A program made the position numbers and the translations under genes. The notes under the pieces were generated by a model. The model was not told the DNA's origin, made no database searches, and saw nothing but the letters and a program-made list of their open reading frames with translations. A stretch of 11,222 nt of DNA from Desulfobacterales bacterium (lineage in GTDB: Bacteria; Desulfobacterota; Desulfobacteria; Desulfobacterales; JAFDCJ01): the NCBI GenBank assembly GCA_029932495.1, contig JAOZPY010000050.1, positions 1 to 11,222 of the forward strand, read 5' to 3'. How positions within the stretch are numbered: the first letter of the stretch is position 1; the number at the start of each line of letters is the position of its first letter. Below are positions 7,443 through 11,222 of this stretch, in pieces.

Positions 7443-7832
7443 ATGAAAATGAAAGAAACCACCGTTTGTATTTTAGATGACGAACCCATCGTGGGCGACC
7501 GTCTGAAACCGGAGCTGGAAGATGACGGCTACAGCGTCGAAGTGTTTACCGACAGCGCCAGCGCACTGAATCGACTGGATGAAACCTGCTTTGATGTTTT
7601 TATCACCGATTTAAAAATGGAAGGCGTTGATGGTATGGGGTTTCTGGAAAAGGTAAAAGAAAAATGCCCCGACAGTGAAGTCATTGTGATCACCGGCTAC
7701 GGGACGCTGGAAAGTGCCCGTGAAGCCCTGATCAAAGGCGCATATGACTTTATTACCAAGCCATTTCGCATTGGAGAAATCCGGGCAGCGGTCAAAAAGG
7801 CCAAAAAAAGGGCTAAACGCAATATAGCATAA
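7443..7832 (+). CDS. Receiver-only response regulator (second, divergent)
   Basis: This is a 129-residue stand-alone CheY-like receiver. Numbered from ATG 7443, the acidic pair is D12-D13, the phospho-acceptor D56 (FITDLKME), the threonine T84 (VITGYG) and the lysine K106 (TKPF). It ends in a very basic tail (KKAKKRAKRNIA) and has no output domain. AAGGAAGG just upstream serves either ATG 7443 or ATG 7449. It differs from the other two receivers at the acceptor loop, with DLKMEGVDGMGF where they have DIRMD..DGIEI. This suggests a different partner. As the gene directly after the PEP-synthase-like protein, it is the best candidate to work with that protein, though this is only inferred from adjacency. 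Confidence 0.93.
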   Translation: MKMKETTVCILDDEPIVGDRLKPELEDDGYSVEVFTDSASALNRLDETCFDVFITDLKMEGVDGMGFLEKVKEKCPDSEVIVITGYGTLESAREALIKGAYDFITKPFRIGEIRAAVKKAKKRAKRNIA

Positions 7833-7888
7833 AAAAGAAAAGCGCTTTAAAAAGCCTTCCCTGTCAACATGGAGCAAAGGAGGCAAAA

Positions 7889-8308
7889 ATGCCTGAGCGC
7901 ATAGAGGTTCTGCTGCTTGATGATGAGCCCATTGTGGGCAAACGCTTAAAACCGGCGTTGACTAAAATTGGATGCGATGTGGAGGTATTTGAAAATCCCC
8001 GCGAGGCCCTGGAGCGCATTGATCAGAAAAATTTTGATATCGTGGTCACTGATATCCGCATGGATGAAATTGATGGCATCGAAATCCTGGAACATGTCCG
8101 GCAGAAAGCACCGCGCACAAAAGTGATCATGATTACCGGTTACGCGATGATGTCCCTGGCCCGCAAAGCCATGGAAAAGGGCGCGTTTGATTTTATCGCC
8201 AAGCCTTTCAAACCCAATGAGTTAAGAAGAGTCATCGCCAGGGCCGCTGAAGCTCTGGATTTGTCCGTAGACTTTGAAACGGGAGCTGACGATGAATCAA
8301 ATTTATGA
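7889..8308 (+). CDS. Receiver-only response regulator (third)
   Basis: This is a 139-residue stand-alone receiver. The acidic pair is D11-D12, the phospho-acceptor D55 (VVTDIRMD), the threonine T83 (MITGY) and the lysine K105 (AKPF). An acidic tail (DFETGADDESNL) follows, with no output domain. A strong AAAGGAGG (7876-7883) lies 5 bases before the ATG. It is a close paralog of the receiver at 993-1391, sharing identical blocks around the acceptor aspartate, the threonine and the lysine. The kinase start at 8292 lies inside its last codons, so it is almost certainly the cognate partner of that kinase. A 56-base gap with no clear promoter separates it from the preceding receiver. Confidence 0.94.
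   Translation: MPERIEVLLLDDEPIVGKRLKPALTKIGCDVEVFENPREALERIDQKNFDIVVTDIRMDEIDGIEILEHVRQKAPRTKVIMITGYAMMSLARKAMEKGAFDFIAKPFKPNELRRVIARAAEALDLSVDFETGADDESNL
8281..8285 (+). promoter_or_regulatory. Shine-Dalgarno GGGAG setting kinase start inside the regulator gene
   Basis: GGGAG lies 6 bases before ATG 8292, within the coding sequence of the third receiver. It supports ATG 8292 over the upstream in-frame TTG at 8274. Confidence 0.6.
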
Positions 8309-9935
8309 TAGCCCGGACGAGGCTAGACAGGTGGCGGAAGCCGATACGCAGATGGGGCCGGACCCGGAAGTAGCCGGTCGTTATGAGCGCATCCGGGCTG
8401 CCGAAGAAGCCCACCGAGCCCTGCTGGCACGGCCCCGCTTCAGCCTGCATCTGCAAATCTACCTGGGGTTTTTTCTGATTTTTCTATTCGTGCTCGGTAT
8501 CTCAGTCGCACTGGTTGTCAACATGTATTCCGTGGAAAATCGTCTGCGGTTTCTCGAACTCGTCAATGAATACGTGGTGCAGATCGATCAGACCCGACGC
8601 TTTGAAAAAAATTATTTTCTTTACGGCACGAACCTCAAAGATGCGGTGGAAAATATTTACCAGGCCAAGGATCTTCTTAACCGCAACGCAGAAGAAATCG
8701 GCAAGGTAATGGGAAAAGCCGGTCAGTCACGAGTTTTACAAAACATCAAAATTTATGGGGACCTGCTGCAACGGCTGGAAAAACTCGAGCAACAGGGCAT
8801 GCGCGGGGCGGATTATCAGCGGGTTAAAAATGAGATCGAGTTGCAGCTGCGAGAATCCGGTCACCGACTGCTTTCCCTCGGTCAGGACCTGACCAAGCGC
8901 GAAAAAAAGTCTTTGACGGACGCCATCGCCCATTCTCGCTATATCACCATCTACTCGCTGATCTTTCTGCTCATTTTTTTAGGCGTCTACGCTTTTTTTC
9001 TGGGCGCACGCATTCTCCGGACCATCAAGCGTTTTTCAAACTACGCCCAGCGCATTGCCTCGGGGGACTATACGCCCATCACCCCGGCCCGCGGCTACCG
9101 CGATGAATTCACGGACCTGGCCCTGGCCTTTAATCATATGATCCAGGAACTTGAAAACCGCGAGGCTGTTCTCATTCAATCCCACAAAATGCGGGCGGTG
9201 GGCACGCTCACGGCGGGGGTGGCCCACGAACTGAACAACCCTTTGAACAACATCACGCTGACCGCCGATATGCTGCTTGAAGACTATGACAGCCTGGACG
9301 ACGAGGAACGCAAGGAAATGATCACCGATGTGGTCAATGAAACCGCACGCTCCAAGAAAATTATCAGCAATCTGCTGGATTTTGCCCGGGAAAGCAGCTC
9401 CCAGCTCGAACCCCTGGATCTGGTGCAACTACTCCAGGAGACCATCGACCTGGCGTCCAATCAGATCAAGCTGTCCGGCATTAAAATCGAACTTCAGGCC
9501 ACTGACAACCTGCCGCGGATCCACGGTGACATCCAGCAGCTTGAACAGGTTTTTTTAAACCTCATTTTGAATGCCATTGACGCCTCCCCCAAGGGCAGCA
9601 AGATCCAGGTCATTATCGTGCCGGCTGACGATCCCCACTACCTGGCCGTTAAAATCATTGATTTCGGCAGCGGCATCCCGTGCAACATTCTCAACTCCAT
9701 TTTTGATCCTTTTTTTACCACCAAGGGCAAAGGCAAAGGCACCGGCCTGGGTCTGTGTGTATCCCAGGGTATTGTCGGCAAGCACGGCGGCCGCATCCGG
9801 GTCAGCAGCCGGGAAGGCGCCGGCTCCACCTTTACCGTAACGCTGCCGATCACCACCATTCCCGCTGAAATCGGCGCTGCAACTGACTCCCGGAGCAACA
9901 TCAGCAGTTTCGGCAGCCCCGGCCCGCAGGCATAG
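8292..9935 (+). CDS. Two-TM sensor histidine kinase, paralog of the first
   Basis: This is a membrane sensor kinase of about 547 residues. A hydrophilic N-terminal region of about 50 residues, rich in acidic residues, precedes TM1 (about 56-79); the first kinase lacks it. An extracytoplasmic helical sensor of about 137 residues follows, with RRFEKNYFLYG near its start. TM2 is about 217-242, then HAMP. HisKA has H312 in GVAHELNNP. HATPase_c has the N box (NLILNAIDA), G1 (IDFGSGI), F box (FDPFFTTK) and G2 (GKGTGLGLCVSQG). Sensor length, sensor motif and catalytic core all match the kinase at 1484-2947, showing common descent. The start overlaps the third receiver by 17 bases, implying coupled translation and a cognate pair. 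The C-terminal tail (SRSNISSFGSPGPQA) is low-complexity. The signal sensed is unknown. No intrinsic terminator with a T run follows. Confidence 0.93.
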   Translation: MNQIYDSPDEARQVAEADTQMGPDPEVAGRYERIRAAEEAHRALLARPRFSLHLQIYLGFFLIFLFVLGISVALVVNMYSVENRLRFLELVNEYVVQIDQTRRFEKNYFLYGTNLKDAVENIYQAKDLLNRNAEEIGKVMGKAGQSRVLQNIKIYGDLLQRLEKLEQQGMRGADYQRVKNEIELQLRESGHRLLSLGQDLTKREKKSLTDAIAHSRYITIYSLIFLLIFLGVYAFFLGARILRTIKRFSNYAQRIASGDYTPITPARGYRDEFTDLALAFNHMIQELENREAVLIQSHKMRAVGTLTAGVAHELNNPLNNITLTADMLLEDYDSLDDEERKEMITDVVNETARSKKIISNLLDFARESSSQLEPLDLVQLLQETIDLASNQIKLSGIKIELQATDNLPRIHGDIQQLEQVFLNLILNAIDASPKGSKIQVIIVPADDPHYLAVKIIDFGSGIPCNILNSIFDPFFTTKGKGKGTGLGLCVSQGIVGKHGGRIRVSSREGAGSTFTVTLPITTIPAEIGAATDSRSNISSFGSPGPQA

Positions 9936-10074
9936 AACCGTCACTGGTAGCTCCGAACTGGATGCTTAAGGAACTGGCAAACCGCCAGACCGATCAATCA
10001 TCCACCCGGAACGCGCCCCGGAAAAGTATCGCCAATCCAAAGCCGTAAAAGCAGGCATCAGCTGCAATTTATTC
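9936..10074. other. Non-coding gap after second kinase operon
   Basis: I see no gene here. The only structure is a small hairpin, CTGGC (9974-9978) with GCCAG (9984-9988) across a five-base loop, with no T run after it. If the operon ends here, the signal is not a typical intrinsic terminator. Confidence 0.4.
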
Positions 10075-10103
10075 TTGACAAAAAAGATACGATTGATTAA
10101 TTT
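10075..10103 (+). promoter_or_regulatory. Likely sigma-70 promoter of tRNA-Asn
   Basis: A perfect TTGACA (10075-10080) is followed after 17 bases by TAATTT (10098-10103), a poor but correctly spaced -10 match. Transcription would begin around 10110, about 10 bases before the tRNA. The surrounding sequence becomes AT-rich here. Confidence 0.55.
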
Positions 10104-10119
10104 ACCAGATTCAAATTGA

Positions 10120-10195
10120 TCCCCAGTAGCTCAGTTGGCAGAGCAGATGGCTGTTAACCATCGGGTCCGCGGTTCGAGTCCGTGCTGGGGAGCCA
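10120..10195 (+). tRNA. tRNA-Asn (anticodon GTT), CCA encoded
   Basis: This is a complete 76-base cloverleaf. The acceptor stem TCCCCAG (10120-10126) pairs perfectly with CTGGGGA (10185-10191), followed by discriminator G and encoded CCA (10193-10195). The D arm is GCTC-loop-GAGC. The anticodon stem GATGG/CCATC encloses loop CTGTTAA, with anticodon GTT at 10153-10155 (asparagine). The T arm carries the TTCGAGT loop, with one G-T wobble in its stem. It stands alone, with its own promoter-like site and terminator. Confidence 0.98.
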
Positions 10196-10204
10196 AATAA
10201 AAAC

Positions 10205-10239
10205 AAGGGCTTACGAGATAATCGCAAGCCCTTTTTTTT
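10205..10239 (+). terminator. Intrinsic terminator after tRNA-Asn
   Basis: AAGGGCTT (10205-10212) pairs with AAGCCCTT (10226-10233). CGA/TCG extends the stem past one A-C mismatch, the loop is GATAA, and a run of eight T occupies 10232-10239. It ends the tRNA transcript and insulates it from the transposase gene. Confidence 0.9.
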
Positions 10240-10277
10240 CTCCAAATTTCCAATAAGAAGGGGACATGGGTGAAAGA

Positions 10278-10306
10278 TTGACATATACGATAGTTGGTGC
10301 AATTAT
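10278..10306 (+). promoter_or_regulatory. Possible promoter of the transposase gene
   Basis: TTGACA (10278-10283) is followed after 17 bases by AATTAT (10301-10306), four of six matches to the -10 consensus. An initiation point would fall at or just before the ATG at 10313, so the mRNA would be leaderless or nearly so, consistent with no visible Shine-Dalgarno sequence. Confidence 0.4.
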
Positions 10307-10312
10307 AAGCGT

Positions 10313-11222
10313 ATGCCACGAAAAGCACGCATCGATGCGCCGGGAGCTCTTCATCACATCGTTATAAGGGGAATTGAGCGAAAAGCGATTTTCAAGGATT
10401 CTATAGACTACCAAAACTTTATCGAGCGACTGGCAAATATTCTGAGCGAATCCTCCACACCGTGTTTCGCATGGGTTTTGATGCCCAATCATGCTCATTT
10501 TCTGTTGAGGACAGGAATGACGTCGATCTCTACTGTAATGCGTCGCCTACTGACCGGCTATGCACAGCAATTTAATCGGCGCCATCGACGTCACGGCCAT
10601 TTATTTCAAAACCGCTACAAATCTTTCTTATGCGAGGAGGAACTCTACCTTCTTGAGTTGGTCCGATATATTCACTTGAACCCAGTTCGGGCAGGCATCG
10701 TAAAGGATTTAATGTCCCTGAATTCTTATGCTCGAAGCGGTCACTCTGTGATAATGGGACGGATCAAGCATGATTGGCAGGATACGAATTATGTGCTGGC
10801 GCGTTTTGGTGAATCGGTTGAAAAAGCCAGAAAATCCTATTTAAGTTTCGTTCGAAAGGCCATCTATCAGGGACGAAGACCCGAGCTTGTTGGAGGCGGC
10901 CTAATCCGATCGATTGGAGGATGGTCGGAGCTAAAGGCCATTCGAGACACTGAAACCCGGATTGTCAGTGACGAGCGTATCCTCGGGAGCAGTGAATTTG
11001 TTGAAAAGGTGTTGAAAAGTGCCAACGAGGCGTATGAACGAAAAACCGCGATTCAGGCCAAAGGTATTAATATAGACCACTTGGTTGACATCGTCGCTGC
11101 CAGAATGAATATAGATGTGAATTTAATTCTAAGTTCGAGTCGCCAGAGGGCGGTTGCCCGGGCAAGGTCGATCATCTGCTGTCTGGCGGTTGATCAGTTG
11201 ATGCTCAAGGGAACTTATGTTG
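10313..11222 (+). CDS. IS200-like/REP-associated Y1 transposase, 3' end cut by window edge
   Basis: This frame is open from ATG 10313 to the right edge (303 codons seen). The start MPRKARIDAPGALHHIVIRG is typical of Y1_Tnp (PF01797) transposases of the REP-associated type. The HUH metal-binding pair is H60-A-H62 in MPNHAHFLL. The likely catalytic tyrosine is Y119 in VRYIHLNPVRAG, and HGHLFQNRYKS lies between. After a linker with RPELVGGGLIRSIGGW, the last visible part (LVDIVAARMNIDVNLILSSSRQRAVARARS) resembles the DnaA domain IV helix-turn-helix, a known tail in this transposase group. These enzymes cut and join single-stranded DNA at palindromic sites. No frameshift or early stop is seen, so the gene appears intact as far as visible. 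It is unrelated to the upstream operon. Confidence 0.9.
   Translation, partial: MPRKARIDAPGALHHIVIRGIERKAIFKDSIDYQNFIERLANILSESSTPCFAWVLMPNHAHFLLRTGMTSISTVMRRLLTGYAQQFNRRHRRHGHLFQNRYKSFLCEEELYLLELVRYIHLNPVRAGIVKDLMSLNSYARSGHSVIMGRIKHDWQDTNYVLARFGESVEKARKSYLSFVRKAIYQGRRPELVGGGLIRSIGGWSELKAIRDTETRIVSDERILGSSEFVEKVLKSANEAYERKTAIQAKGINIDHLVDIVAARMNIDVNLILSSSRQRAVARARSIICCLAVDQLMLKGTYV

Noticed and set aside
7839..7848. Perfect palindrome AAAGCGCTTT between the second and third receivers
   Set aside because: It is short, lies in an A-rich stretch and has no loop or T run; it could be an operator but chance is as likely.
9555..9944. Minus-strand open frame opposite the end of the second kinase
   Set aside because: Its Ala/Gly/Asp-rich translation is typical of an antisense shadow over a GC-rich coding region.
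1..11222. CRISPR array, toxin-antitoxin pair or phage genes
   Set aside because: No regularly spaced direct repeats, no small paired genes of those families and no phage structural or integrase genes are visible.

Overview
The window looks like a chromosomal piece of a Desulfobacterota (former delta-proteobacterial) bacterium, most likely a sulfate reducer of the Desulfobacterales type. This is inferred from gene content: TauE/SafE permeases of the kind common in sulfate reducers, a PEP-synthase-like protein beside stand-alone receiver domains, and an IS200-like transposase with a DnaA-like tail. Base composition is moderately GC-rich. All protein genes are on the + strand.

Region 1 (about 1-2947) has three genes in a row. 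A TauE/SafE permease cut by the left edge is followed closely by a receiver-only response regulator and a two-TM sensor histidine kinase. A GC-rich hairpin sits between the stop of the regulator and the more credible kinase start.

Region 2 (2948-3148) is a roughly 200-base gap. It contains a compact hairpin and nested inverted repeats that can be drawn as a three-way junction. It could be a structured leader of the second operon, a terminator or processing site of the first, or a dispersed palindromic repeat.

Region 3 (3149-9935) is a tight second operon. It holds a complete two-half TauE/SafE permease, a membrane-anchored TIGR02186-type (Alph_Pro_TM) protein, an 853-residue PEP-synthase-like protein, two receiver-only response regulators, and a second sensor kinase that overlaps the last regulator. 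The PEP-synthase-like protein keeps the ATP-grasp half and the phosphohistidine domain, but its C-terminal part does not look like the usual PEP/pyruvate barrel. The second kinase is a clear paralog of the first, including its short extracytoplasmic sensor. Regulators 1 and 3 are close paralogs, so the locus looks like a duplicated permease/regulator/kinase cassette with three extra genes inserted.

Together the genes suggest membrane transport of a sulfur oxyanion or other small anion, coupled to envelope sensing. The signal is probably carried by phosphotransfer, because no regulator in the window has a DNA-binding domain. A direct link between the receiver domains and the PEP-synthase-like protein is my inference.

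Region 4 (9936-11222) is separate. It has a non-coding gap, a promoter-like site, tRNA-Asn(GTT) with encoded CCA, a strong intrinsic terminator, and a single-tyrosine (Y1/REP-associated type) transposase gene that runs off the right edge.
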